35,450 nt of DNA from Halieaceae bacterium (GTDB lineage Bacteria > Pseudomonadota > Gammaproteobacteria > Pseudomonadales > Halieaceae). The stretch is from positions 1-35,450 of the forward strand of contig JANQIO010000098.1 in assembly GCA_028282105.1 (NCBI GenBank), written 5' to 3'. Each line of letters opens with the position of its first letter. The stretch's first letter is position 1. Under the pieces are notes generated by a model. It was given only the letters and a program-made list of their open reading frames with translations. It did not search any database and was not told where the DNA came from. This document shows positions 18,373-26,495 of this stretch, piece by piece. The translations under genes and the position numbers were made by a program.

Positions 18373-18954
18373 TTACCGGGGGCATGAGCGCCCCCGGGTT
18401 TTATTGAGGTAAGGCCTGCCGCCCCGGTTCAGGGTGAGCACCACATCCGCGCGCTCATCCTGCCTGTCAAAGCAAAGCACAAAGCTGCCGTTCTGGTGGG
18501 TACTGCCCATGGCTGAAAAGGTCAGGAAGTCCCTGCCCAGTGAGGCGCGCCAGGCCAGCCGGCCGCGATCCGTTGGCCAGTGGTCAAGGAACAGGGCCTC
18601 ACCGGGGTCAAGCCGCCGGTCGCGGTCCCGGTCGGCGAATACCGCAATATCGCGGCCGTCCCAGCGCCTGTCGCAGGCCCGGCGCGTATCCAGCGCACAG
18701 AGCGTGACCTCCTGCTGCAGGTTGACTGCCTGACCGCGGGTAAATTGCACCAGGCGCTGTAACTCCAGCACCGACAGCGTCTGCCTTTCCCGGCCAATCA
18801 ATGCACCCAGCCCGAAGCTGGCCTGCAGCAGCAACCCCGCAACTGTGGTAGCCAACAGCAGGTCCAGCAGGGTATAGCCCCTGCTGGCGGTTGCGGCTGG
18901 GCAGGCGCGCACCGGCCGCCTGCGTTTAGCTCTCTCTCGAATACAGCGTCCCAC
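18373..18954 (-). CDS. fimT: FimT-like pseudopilin with Asp at position 5
   Basis: GspH/FimT-family pseudopilin. The 193-residue protein starts at GTG 18954 just after a GGGAAGG site; a 26-residue basic leader ends SRG, followed by YTLLDLLLATTVAGLLL. Mature position 5 is Asp (codon GAC) instead of the near-universal Glu. The GspH-like domain contains VFADRDRDRRLDPGEALFLDHW, whose acidic residues match the D-x-D-x-D calcium-type turn common in this family. It follows pilR in the same direction, the place fimT occupies after pilSR in Pseudomonas, which supports the name. Its last bases overlap the terminator of the converging pilin operon. Confidence 0.75.
   Translation of the reverse strand: MGRCIRERAKRRRPVRACPAATASRGYTLLDLLLATTVAGLLLQASFGLGALIGRERQTLSVLELQRLVQFTRGQAVNLQQEVTLCALDTRRACDRRWDGRDIAVFADRDRDRRLDPGEALFLDHWPTDRGRLAWRASLGRDFLTFSAMGSTHQNGSFVLCFDRQDERADVVLTLNRGGRPYLNKTRGRSCPR
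18376..18405 (+). terminator. Terminator of the pilin operon
   Basis: CCGGGGGC (18376-18383) and GCCCCCGG (18390-18397) form a perfect 8-bp GC stem with a 6-base loop, followed by GTTTTATT on the + strand. It ends the fimU-to-PepSY transcript and lies within the 3' end of the opposing fimT gene. Confidence 0.8.
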
Positions 18955-19071
18955 GTGGCCTTCCCTGGCGAATGGGCGGTGAAACCCCGGCGCCTGGTTG
19001 CAAGCCCGGGGGGAGCAGTCAGTATAGAGTTGTGGGTGTCGATGCCGGCAGCTGCGTGGCTACCGAAGCGC

Positions 19072-20436
19072 TCAATCGTCCAGTTCCAGCTTCTTGAGGC
19101 GGTAACGCAGTGAGCGGAAGCTTATTCCCAGCAGCTTGGCGGCGGCGGTTTTATTCCAGCGGGATTGCTCAAGGGCCCGGGTCAGTACCTCGCGCTCTAT
19201 GTTCTCGAGATAGTCGTCGAGGTTGCCAAAGGCCGCCTCCACCGGCGGTGGCCCCGCATGGCTGGCGGACTCCTGCACAGGTTCCAGCTCTACCCCCTGG
19301 GACAGGCGCAGGTCCTCCACCTCGATGAGTTCGCCGTTGCAGAGCGTGCAGGCGCGCTCGAGAATGTTTTCCAGCTCGCGCACGTTGCCGGGGAAGCCAT
19401 AGTTTGTCAGCGCGGTCATGGCGGCATCGGTGAGCCTGTGCGTCACTTGCTCCGCGGTATTCGCCAGGCGCTGCAACAGGAAGTTGGCCAGTAGCGGAAT
19501 ATCCTCGCGGCGTTCACGCAGGCTGGGCACATGCAGACCGATCACGTTGATCCGGTAGTAGAGGTCGCTGCGAAAGCGGTTCTCTGCAACCTCCCTGGCC
19601 AGGTCTTTGTGGGTGGCGCTCAGCACCCGCACATCGGTGGCGACTTCCGCGGCGGCGCCGATCGGTCGCACCGCTTTTTCCTGGATTGCGCGCAGCAGCT
19701 TGACCTGCATGGCCATGGGCAGGTCGGCCACCTCGTCCAGAAACAGGGTGCCGCCGCGGGCGGCCTGGAACAGCCCGGTCTTGTCATCGGTGGCGCCGGT
19801 AAAGCTGCCCTTGGTGTGGCCGAACAGTTCGCTCTCCATCAGCTCCGGTGGTATCGCGCCGCAGTTGACGGGGATAAAGGGGCCGCTGGAGCGCGGGCCG
19901 CGGGAGTGAATCAGCCGGGCAACGATTTCCTTGCCGCTGCCGGATTCGCCGCTGATATACACCGGGGCCTGGCTGCGCGCCAGCTTGTTGACCTGGGCGC
20001 GCAGGTCGGCGATCTCGGGGGTTTCGCCGATCAGCGTGGTGTCCTGTGCCTCCGCGGCCTGGCCGCCGGGCTCCAGCTTGAGTGCGTTTACCACCAGGCT
20101 GCGCAGGCGCTCCAGTTCTATAGGCTTGCTGATAAAGTCGAAAGCGCCGGCTTTCAGGGCGGTGATTGCGGTCTCCACACTGCCGTGGGCGGTGATCATG
20201 GCTACCGGGGTATCGCTGTAGTGTTGCTGGATGTGTTCCACCAGGCTGATGCCATTGCCGTCGGGCAGTTTCATGTCCGTCAGGCACAGATCGGTGTCGC
20301 CCAGGTCCAGCGCAGCGCGCGCTTCTGACAGGTCGGCCGCGGTGCGGGTTTCCAGTCCCATACGGCTCAGGGTGATATCCAGCAACTGGCGGATATCAGG
20401 CTCATCATCAACAATCAGTACGGTCTTGGTGCTCAT
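19072..20436 (-). CDS. pilR: Sigma-54 response regulator PilR
   Basis: NtrC-class activator that, with PilS, turns on pilin transcription through RpoN. The 454-residue protein has a receiver domain with phospho-acceptor Asp54 (LTDMKLPDGNG) and conserved Lys in ISKPIEL, a central AAA+ domain with Walker A GESGSGKE, the sigma-54 contact loop GSFTGA (Ser in place of the more common Ala), Walker B GGTLFLDEV, and a Fis-type helix-turn-helix at the end (NKTAAAKLLGISFRSLRYRLKKL). It begins 9 bases after the pilS stop, so the two are one operon. PilR rather than NtrC is inferred from the partner and the pilin genes next door. Confidence 0.93.
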   Translation of the reverse strand: MSTKTVLIVDDEPDIRQLLDITLSRMGLETRTAADLSEARAALDLGDTDLCLTDMKLPDGNGISLVEHIQQHYSDTPVAMITAHGSVETAITALKAGAFDFISKPIELERLRSLVVNALKLEPGGQAAEAQDTTLIGETPEIADLRAQVNKLARSQAPVYISGESGSGKEIVARLIHSRGPRSSGPFIPVNCGAIPPELMESELFGHTKGSFTGATDDKTGLFQAARGGTLFLDEVADLPMAMQVKLLRAIQEKAVRPIGAAAEVATDVRVLSATHKDLAREVAENRFRSDLYYRINVIGLHVPSLRERREDIPLLANFLLQRLANTAEQVTHRLTDAAMTALTNYGFPGNVRELENILERACTLCNGELIEVEDLRLSQGVELEPVQESASHAGPPPVEAAFGNLDDYLENIEREVLTRALEQSRWNKTAAAKLLGISFRSLRYRLKKLELDD

Positions 20437-20445
20437 AAGCCCTGT

Positions 20446-22071
20446 TCAGACCAGCCGCGATACCGTGAGGCGAAAGCAGCTTTCCCCGGTGGCGGTAGGC
20501 CGATAAGTGAGAGTCGCGTTATTGATTTCGCACAGTTCCTTGCTGAGGTACAGCCCAAGCCCCGTGCCCTTATCGACCGTAGTATAAAATGGCTCGAACA
20601 ATTTTGCGCGTTCCGACTCTGCCACGCCCGGGCCTGAATCGACAACGTCGACCACGCAGCGCTGGGCCTGTGGCACTTTTTCCACACGAATACTGACGCG
20701 GCCGCTGCCGTTCACTGACTGACTATGCCGCAGGCCGTTGTCCAGCAGGTTGCCCAGCACCCGCTCCAGATGCGCGGGGTCGAAGGTGATTTCCAGCCAG
20801 TCTTCCGGCAGCGCCAGTTCAACGTCGACGGCGCCCGCCTGGGTTTGCCGGTACTGTTCAAGAAAGCTCTGCAGCCAGCCCTTGAGGGCCAAACGCTGGG
20901 GGTTGGGGGGCTGGCGCCGGCTGATTTGCAGGACGTTTTCTATCACGCTGTTCATGCGTTTGGCATGGTGCTGGATGATACCTGCCAGCTCCTGGTCGTT
21001 GGCCGCGAGCTGTTCTGACTCACCCAGCAGTTGCGCAGCGTGGCTGACAGCGCCCAGCGGATTGCGAATTTCGTGGGCAATGCTGGCGGTAAGCCGTCCC
21101 AGGGAGGTCAGCTTGAGGGACTGCGCCTGCTGGGTAACGGCCGTGTAGTCCTCCAGAAACACCAGGGCGTAGCCGTCACCGGAGTCCTCCAGCGGGCTAA
21201 AGCTGGCCAGCACCTGCGGTGCATCGTCGGCGATGTGCAGGGGCTTGGCGTCATGGGTGCCACTCTCCTGCCAGAGGGAAAACTGCTGGGCCAGCAAGGG
21301 GTGGTAGTCGGCGAGGCGCCGGCCCTGCTCCAACGCCATCGGCCGCTCCGGGTCCAGCAGCCGAGCCGCCGCCTGGTTCATTACCCGCACGCTGCCATCT
21401 GCGTATACCAGCAGGATGCCGGTTTGCAGGTTGCGTACGATCTGCTCATTGAGGCGCTGCAGGTTGTACAGGTCGTCGGTGCGCGCCCGCGCCAGTGCCT
21501 CGGCCCTGCCGACGCGCCTTGCCACCATCTGAATCAGCAGGGAAACCGCAAACACCAGGGCACTGAGCAGTCCCGCCGGCAGCAGGCTGTCGAAGGGCAA
21601 CACCTCTTCGTTGATCAGCCGCAGGGTGTCGGCAAGAATGGCGATAACGCTGAGTGCCGCGATCAGGGTGGCAATGCTGGCCAGGTCGATGACCACGGCG
21701 CTGGCCGCCGCGGTAGCCAGCAGCAGAATAGGCAGGCCGCTGGACATGCCGCCGCTGGTATCCGACAGCACCGAAATCACCAGGATGTCGATGAAGAACA
21801 CGCTGAACAGCGTGGCCCGGTTGTGAATCAGGCGCGTCTGCATCAATGCCAGCAGCACCAGGTTGGTGGCCAGGAACACAATGGCCACAATCAGGTAGAC
21901 CTCGGGGTTGAGGCCCCCGAGCAGCCGCCGGGTTTCCGAGCTGAGCGGGCTCAGCAGCAGGACGATCGAAAGAATCGAGCGATAGGCCACGTAGATGCGG
22001 AACAGGGAGACGTTCTGCTGTTCCTGAAGTGGTGGGGAAGGGCGGTGCAGTATGGCCGGCCGCTGCGACAT
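20446..22071 (-). CDS. pilS: Sensor histidine kinase PilS
   Basis: Membrane sensor kinase that phosphorylates PilR. The 541-residue protein has about six hydrophobic helices (residues 30-185), a PAS domain (about 205-310), the dimerisation/phospho-acceptor box with His333 (ASIAHEIRNPLGAVSHAAQLL region) and a catalytic ATPase domain with N box DNGLRHS, G1 DSGPGV, F box FEPFYTT and G2 GTGLGL. This matches the PilS architecture known from Pseudomonas, where the helices sense pilin in the membrane. It is divergent from nadE with a 105-base gap, and pilR follows. Confidence 0.92.
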   Translation of the reverse strand: MSQRPAILHRPSPPLQEQQNVSLFRIYVAYRSILSIVLLLSPLSSETRRLLGGLNPEVYLIVAIVFLATNLVLLALMQTRLIHNRATLFSVFFIDILVISVLSDTSGGMSSGLPILLLATAAASAVVIDLASIATLIAALSVIAILADTLRLINEEVLPFDSLLPAGLLSALVFAVSLLIQMVARRVGRAEALARARTDDLYNLQRLNEQIVRNLQTGILLVYADGSVRVMNQAAARLLDPERPMALEQGRRLADYHPLLAQQFSLWQESGTHDAKPLHIADDAPQVLASFSPLEDSGDGYALVFLEDYTAVTQQAQSLKLTSLGRLTASIAHEIRNPLGAVSHAAQLLGESEQLAANDQELAGIIQHHAKRMNSVIENVLQISRRQPPNPQRLALKGWLQSFLEQYRQTQAGAVDVELALPEDWLEITFDPAHLERVLGNLLDNGLRHSQSVNGSGRVSIRVEKVPQAQRCVVDVVDSGPGVAESERAKLFEPFYTTVDKGTGLGLYLSKELCEINNATLTYRPTATGESCFRLTVSRLV

Positions 22072-22176
22072 TAAGAGATTTCCGCTGCGCGTTGCCGGCT
22101 AGTTTACTCGCTCCCGTCTTTGCTTAGGAAGGCGCTTTGCAAGACAATATGCGGCCCCAGCACAGGACCCCGAAAC

Positions 22177-23805
22177 ATGCCCGCGTTCGACATCATCATG
22201 GCCCAGATCAACACCCTGGTCGGGGACTTCGACGGCAACGTCGAGCAGGTTCTGGCCCTGGTGCGACAGACCGAGGCGGAACAGCAGCGGCCGGTGCTGG
22301 TGTTCCCCGAGCTGACCCTGTGCGGTTACCCGCCCGAGGATTTGTTGCTGCGCCCCAGTATCGAAGGGCGGGTAAACGCAGCGTTGGACGCAGTCTGCGC
22401 CGGCGTGGACCATGCCTACGTGGTGCTGGGCTATCCACGCCGCCGGAATGGCAAGCTGTTCAACATGGCGGGCGTTATCCATGGCGGCGAGGTGATCGCT
22501 GAATACGCCAAGCAATGCCTGCCCAATTACCAGGTGTTTGATGAGAAGCGCTATTTTGAGACGGGCACGGAGGCCTGCGTCGTCGACATTCACGGCGTGC
22601 CGGTGGGTCTCAGTGTCTGTGAGGATATCTGGGAGCCGGAGCCTATCGCCCAGGCCAGGGCGGCGGGCGCGGCCCTGCTGCTGAATCTCAACTCTTCCCC
22701 CTTCCACCGCGGCAAGCAGCAGGAGCGAGAGGCGCTGGTGGCAGGTCGCGCCCGGGACAATGCCCTGCCAGTGGTGTACGTGAACCAGGTGGGTGGCCAG
22801 GACGAGCTGGTGTTTGATGGTGGCTCATTTGCTGTCAGCGCCGAGGGCGAACTGCGTGCCAGGGCGCCGGCCTATCTCGATTCCCGGGAACACCTGTGCG
22901 TGAGCTTCGAAGCCGGTCGCTGTGAGATTGAGCCGGCAGAGATCACTGCGCTGCTGGATCCGCTGGAAGCGGTTTACCAGGCCCTGGTGGTCGGAGTGCG
23001 TGATTACGTGAACAAGAACGGTTTCCCGGGGGTGGTGCTGGGACTCTCCGGCGGCATCGATTCGGCCCTGACCCTGGCGGTGGCGGCGGATGCCCTCGGG
23101 CCCGCGCGGGTGGAAGCGGTGATGATGCCGTTTCGCTACACCGCCCAGATGAGCGTGGAAGACGCCGCCGAGCAGAGTGCCCGCCTTGGGGTGGCTCACA
23201 AGGTCATATCCATCGAGCCGATCTACGAGGCCTTCCTGGCCAGCCTGGCAGAGGAGTTTGAAGGCCTGGCGGTGGATACTACCGAAGAAAACATGCAGGC
23301 CCGCTGCCGGGGTGTGCTGCTGATGTCCATCTCCAACAAGAAGGGTTCACTGGTGCTGACCACCGGGAACAAGAGTGAGATGGCGGTGGGCTACTCTACA
23401 CTGTACGGTGATATGGCGGGCGGCTTCGACGTGCTCAAAGACGTGCCCAAAACACTGGTGTACGCGCTGGCAGAGCACCGCAACCGCCACAACCCGGTGA
23501 TCCCGGAGCGAGTTATCACCCGTCCACCCTCTGCGGAACTGCGCCCGGACCAGAAGGACCAGGACAGCCTGCCGGACTACGAGGTACTGGACCGCATACT
23601 CGAACTCTATATCGAGGACGACATGAGCGCGGAGGACATCATCGCCCAGGGCCTGGGGCGCGCCGACGTAGAGCGCGCCGTGCGGCTGGTAGACCTCAAC
23701 GAATACAAGCGCCGGCAGGCCCCTATCGGCGTGCGCATCACCCGCCGCGGCTTCGGCCGCGCCCGCCGCTACCCCATCACCTCCGGCTGGAAAATCGGCC
23801 ACTAG
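22177..23805 (+). CDS. nadE: Glutamine-dependent NAD+ synthase
   Basis: Converts nicotinate adenine dinucleotide to NAD+, taking ammonia from glutamine. The 542-residue protein joins an N-terminal nitrilase-type glutaminase domain (catalytic Glu45 in FPELTLCGYPP, and Cys148 in SVCEDIWEP) to a C-terminal synthetase with the PP-loop SGGIDS starting at residue 291 and the TTGNKSEMAVGY segment. ATG 22177 is selected because similarity begins at MPAFDIIMAQINTLVGD and AGGA lies 9 bases upstream; the open frame runs a little further up. It is not part of the pilus system. Its 3' end faces bamD across repeat array A. Confidence 0.95.
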   Translation: MPAFDIIMAQINTLVGDFDGNVEQVLALVRQTEAEQQRPVLVFPELTLCGYPPEDLLLRPSIEGRVNAALDAVCAGVDHAYVVLGYPRRRNGKLFNMAGVIHGGEVIAEYAKQCLPNYQVFDEKRYFETGTEACVVDIHGVPVGLSVCEDIWEPEPIAQARAAGAALLLNLNSSPFHRGKQQEREALVAGRARDNALPVVYVNQVGGQDELVFDGGSFAVSAEGELRARAPAYLDSREHLCVSFEAGRCEIEPAEITALLDPLEAVYQALVVGVRDYVNKNGFPGVVLGLSGGIDSALTLAVAADALGPARVEAVMMPFRYTAQMSVEDAAEQSARLGVAHKVISIEPIYEAFLASLAEEFEGLAVDTTEENMQARCRGVLLMSISNKKGSLVLTTGNKSEMAVGYSTLYGDMAGGFDVLKDVPKTLVYALAEHRNRHNPVIPERVITRPPSAELRPDQKDQDSLPDYEVLDRILELYIEDDMSAEDIIAQGLGRADVERAVRLVDLNEYKRRQAPIGVRITRRGFGRARRYPITSGWKIGH

Positions 23806-23825
23806 TCGACGCCTCATAGTACCCG

Positions 23826-24131
23826 GAGGCATCGCGTCGCTGGTGACCTAGCGCCTCGGAGTGGCCAGAGGCATCGCGTCGTTGGTGATCCAGAGCGCCT
23901 CGGTGTGGCCGAAGGCATCGCGTCGCTGGTGATCCAGCGCCTCGGTGTGACCAGAGGCATCGCGTCGCTGGTGATCCAGCGCCTCGGTGTGACCTGAGGC
24001 ATCGCGTCGCTGGTGATCTAGCGCCTCGGTGTGGCCAGAGGCATCGCGTCGCTGGTGATCCAGCGCCTCGGTGTGACCAGAGGCATCGCGTCGCTGGTGA
24101 TCCAGCGCCTCGGTGTGGCCAGAGGCATCGC
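23826..24131. repeat. Tandem array A, 42-bp unit, seven copies
   Basis: Seven units begin at 23826, 23868, 23912, 23954, 23996, 24038 and 24080, with a 10-base eighth stub at 24122-24131. Units are 42 bp except the second (44 bp, an AG insertion). Each starts GAGGCATCGCGTCG (the third has AAGG) and most hold the stem CGCTGG-TGAT-CCAGCG, followed by CCTC that can pair with the opening GAGG; units 1 and 5 carry a change in the stem. The array fills nearly all of the 340-base gap between the converging nadE and bamD genes and stops 14 bases from the bamD stop. There are no spacers, so it is not CRISPR. Copies 3-7 are almost identical, which implies recent expansion or homogenisation. Confidence 0.95.
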
Positions 24132-24145
24132 TCTCGAGCGGTCTT

Positions 24146-25087
24146 CTAGAGAGACCCCTCTTTGGGCCGATTATCAAACTCCGGCGGCGCACTACGGTCG
24201 ATCAGCCCAAAGCTCGCCCGGTTCAACCAGGAGCGGTCGACACCCTGGGCGGTATAGCTTGAGATGAAGTTACCGTCTTCATCCACCGAGGGGTGGTTCG
24301 GGTAGTTCAGGACCAGCACGTCCAGTGAGTCCTGGGCCAGTTCATCCAGTCCCAGCAGGATATAGCCCTGCACCATCACGGCCAGGCCATCGGCCACTGC
24401 GGGCGTCTGCGGGAAGTTCTCCACCACATAGCGGCCCCGGTTTATCGCAGCTACATAGGCGCCGCGGCGGAAGTAGTAGTTCGCCACATTGATTTCCGAG
24501 CGAGCCAGCAGGTTGCGAAGATGGACCATGCGGGCGCGGGCATCCGGTGCATAGGGGCTGTCCGGGTAGCGCGCCAATAGCTGGGAAAACTCCGCAAATG
24601 CCTCCTGGGCGTAGGAGGTATCGCGTTTGGTGATATCCCGCGGCAGCCAGCGATCAAACAGGCCGATATCCTGAGAGTAGGCGGCCAGACCCTTCATGTA
24701 GAAGGCGTAGTCGACGTTGGGGTGCTGCGGGTGCAGGCGAATAAAGCGGTCGGCGGCTTCGATGCTGGCTTCGTGCTCGAAGTTGGAATAGTGGGCGTAA
24801 ATCAGTTCCAACTGGGCCTGCTCAGCGTAGCGGCCAAAGGGAAAGCGGGACTCCAGCAACTGCAGCGCCTGCACGGCCAGGTCAAAATTCTTGTTGCGCA
24901 GGTAACGCTGCGCTTCCTGGTACAGTTCGTACTCGGAAGAGTTCGCCCCGGGCGGCAGATCCAGCTCGTCGTTGTTCGAACACCCCGCCAGAAGCAGCGC
25001 CAACAGCAACGTCGCCGCCAACGAGGCTATGCTCCGCCGGTAGTCCGCCAGCAGCAGGCGGGATGGCCCTTCAGTGCCGGGCAGCAT
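24146..25087 (-). CDS. bamD: Outer-membrane assembly lipoprotein BamD
   Basis: Essential lipoprotein of the BAM complex that inserts beta-barrel proteins in the outer membrane. The 313-residue precursor has a signal peptide with lipobox LLAGC (Cys36) and TPR-type helices throughout ([45 protein letters not shown], then the [14 protein letters not shown] block), as in BamD/ComL. It is longer than E. coli BamD (245) because of a C-terminal extension of about 60 residues, a length seen in Pseudomonas ComL. The start at 25087 is the only ATG suitably placed before the lipobox; an open frame extends upstream to 25135 but inside repeat array B. No good Shine-Dalgarno is visible. Confidence 0.93.
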   Translation of the reverse strand: MLPGTEGPSRLLLADYRRSIASLAATLLLALLLAGCSNNDELDLPPGANSSEYELYQEAQRYLRNKNFDLAVQALQLLESRFPFGRYAEQAQLELIYAHYSNFEHEASIEAADRFIRLHPQHPNVDYAFYMKGLAAYSQDIGLFDRWLPRDITKRDTSYAQEAFAEFSQLLARYPDSPYAPDARARMVHLRNLLARSEINVANYYFRRGAYVAAINRGRYVVENFPQTPAVADGLAVMVQGYILLGLDELAQDSLDVLVLNYPNHPSVDEDGNFISSYTAQGVDRSWLNRASFGLIDRSAPPEFDNRPKEGSL

Positions 25088-25470
25088 CGTGTTCCACGAC
25101 CGTCTGATCAGAAGCACCGAGCGCGAAATACGCACCTCGATGGCCGGCAGAAGGTTGATCGCTGGCGGTCCTGTAGAAATCAGCGTTTCTTGCCCACGTA
25201 ATTTCCTGTTGGCAAGTATCGTGTTCTACGACCGCCTGATCAGAAGCACCGAGCGCGAAATATGCACCTCGATGGCCGGCAGCGGGTTGATCGCTAGCGG
25301 TCCTGGATAAAGGAGCGTTTCTTGCCCACGTACTTTCCTGTTGGCAAGTGTCGTGTTCTACGACCGCCTGATCAGAAGCACCGAGCGTGGAGTACGCACC
25401 TCGATGGCCGGCAGCGGGTTGATCGCTAGCGGTCCTATAAACAGCAGGTTGATCGCTAGCGGTCCTATAA
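25086..25470. repeat. Array B, 132-bp tandem unit, about 2.7 copies
   Basis: Units begin with TCGTGTTC at about 25086, 25218 and 25350, an exact 132-bp period. The first two are full length; the third breaks off after GGTCCTATAA near 25440. Shared blocks are TGATCAGAAGCACCGAGCG, CACCTCGATGGCCGGCAG, GGTTGATCGCT and, in the full units, CTTGCCCACGTA followed by TTTCCTGTTGGCAAG; the outer CTTGCC and GGCAAG can pair. The array occupies almost the whole divergent gap between bamD and rluD and touches the bamD start codon, so the promoters of both genes must lie in or beside it. Confidence 0.93.
25411..25470. repeat. 30-bp tandem duplication closing array B
   Basis: 25411-25440 is repeated as 25441-25470 with two G-to-A differences. 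Each copy holds GGTTGATCGCTAGCGGTCC and ends CTATAA. It closes the array on the rluD side. The remaining 68 bases to rluD hold a purine-rich site AGGAAGG (25520-25526) and no convincing promoter. Confidence 0.9.
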
Positions 25471-25538
25471 AAAGCTAACATGGGTGTTCGCGGTATTTTC
25501 AAGGCGCGTATTTAACCACAGGAAGGCTTCTATTCGCC

Positions 25539-26495
25539 ATGCTGGAGCACATCGAGCAGGAAGCGGTTGTCAGCCCGGAGCAGCATGGCAAACGTTTAGA
25601 CCAGGTGGCGGCGGAGCTGTTCCCCGACTTTTCCCGCTCCCGGCTGCAGGCCTGGATACGCAGCGGCGAACTGCTGGTGGACGGCGCCACTTTCAAGCCT
25701 CGCGACAAGGTCTCGGTGGGGGCCCGGGTCACCCTGGACGCGGAATTGGAGCAGGAAGTCGGCTGGCAGGGCGAGGCGATTGCTCTCGACCTGCAGTACG
25801 AAGATGCGGATATCCTGGTGCTGAACAAGCCCGCCGGCCTGGTGGTGCACCCGGCGGCGGGCCATGCCAGCGGGACCCTGGTTAATGCGCTGCTTCACCG
25901 CTACCCGGAGCTGGAGAAACTGCCGCGGGCCGGCATTGTTCATCGTCTCGACAAGGAAACCTCGGGCCTGATGGTGGTCGCCCGTTCACTGAGGGCCCAC
26001 ACCAGCCTGGTGGAGCAGTTGCAATCCCGCTCTGTCAGTCGCGAGTACGCTGCGGTGACCATCGGCGCCATGACGGGCGGCGGCACCGTGGATGCCGCTA
26101 TCGGCCGCCACCCCCGGCAGCGCAAAAAGATGGCGGTAGTCAGCCACGGCGGCAAGCCGGCGGTGACCCACTACCGGGTAACAGAGCGATTTGCCCACCA
26201 CACCCTGGTAAAGGTCAGGCTTGAAACCGGCCGAACTCACCAGATACGGGTGCATATGGCACATATCCACTATCCGCTGGTCGGAGACCCGCAGTACGGC
26301 GGCCGGCCAAAACTGCCCCGTGGTGCGGAGGCCGAGTTGGTGGAGGCCCTGCGCAGCTTTCCGCGCCAGGCCCTGCACGCCCAGCGCCTCGGGCTTGAGC
26401 ATCCAGCCAGTGGCGAGGAGCTGGAATGGGAATCTGGGCTTCCCGAGGATATGGAGGCGCTGCTCGACTGCCTACGGCGCTGCGATCCGCTGTGA
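25539..26495 (+). CDS. rluD: 23S rRNA pseudouridine synthase RluD
   Basis: Makes pseudouridines in helix 69 of 23S rRNA (positions 1911, 1915 and 1917 in E. coli). The 318-residue protein has an N-terminal S4 RNA-binding domain (RLDQVAAELFPDFSRSRLQAWIRSG) and the RsuA/RluD catalytic domain with the HRLDKETSGLMVVAR motif containing the catalytic Asp, followed by the RTHQIRVHMAH block. The ATG at 25539 fits the family start; AGGAAGG lies 12 bases upstream, rather far. The gene overlaps pgeF by 4 bases (GTGA). The order bamD (divergent)-rluD-pgeF-clpB is conserved in gammaproteobacteria, supporting RluD over RluA/RluC. Confidence 0.93.
   Translation: MLEHIEQEAVVSPEQHGKRLDQVAAELFPDFSRSRLQAWIRSGELLVDGATFKPRDKVSVGARVTLDAELEQEVGWQGEAIALDLQYEDADILVLNKPAGLVVHPAAGHASGTLVNALLHRYPELEKLPRAGIVHRLDKETSGLMVVARSLRAHTSLVEQLQSRSVSREYAAVTIGAMTGGGTVDAAIGRHPRQRKKMAVVSHGGKPAVTHYRVTERFAHHTLVKVRLETGRTHQIRVHMAHIHYPLVGDPQYGGRPKLPRGAEAELVEALRSFPRQALHAQRLGLEHPASGEELEWESGLPEDMEALLDCLRRCDPL

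Noticed and set aside
23826-24131. CRISPR array
   Set aside because: The units follow one another without variable spacers, copies are 42 bp throughout, and no cas genes are present. The same applies to arrays B and C.
25419-25471. TATAAA boxes at the end of array B as rluD promoters
   Set aside because: The -10-like boxes at 25436 and 25466 have no -35 at 16-18 bases; TTGATC is only 11 bases upstream. They may be by-products of the repeat.
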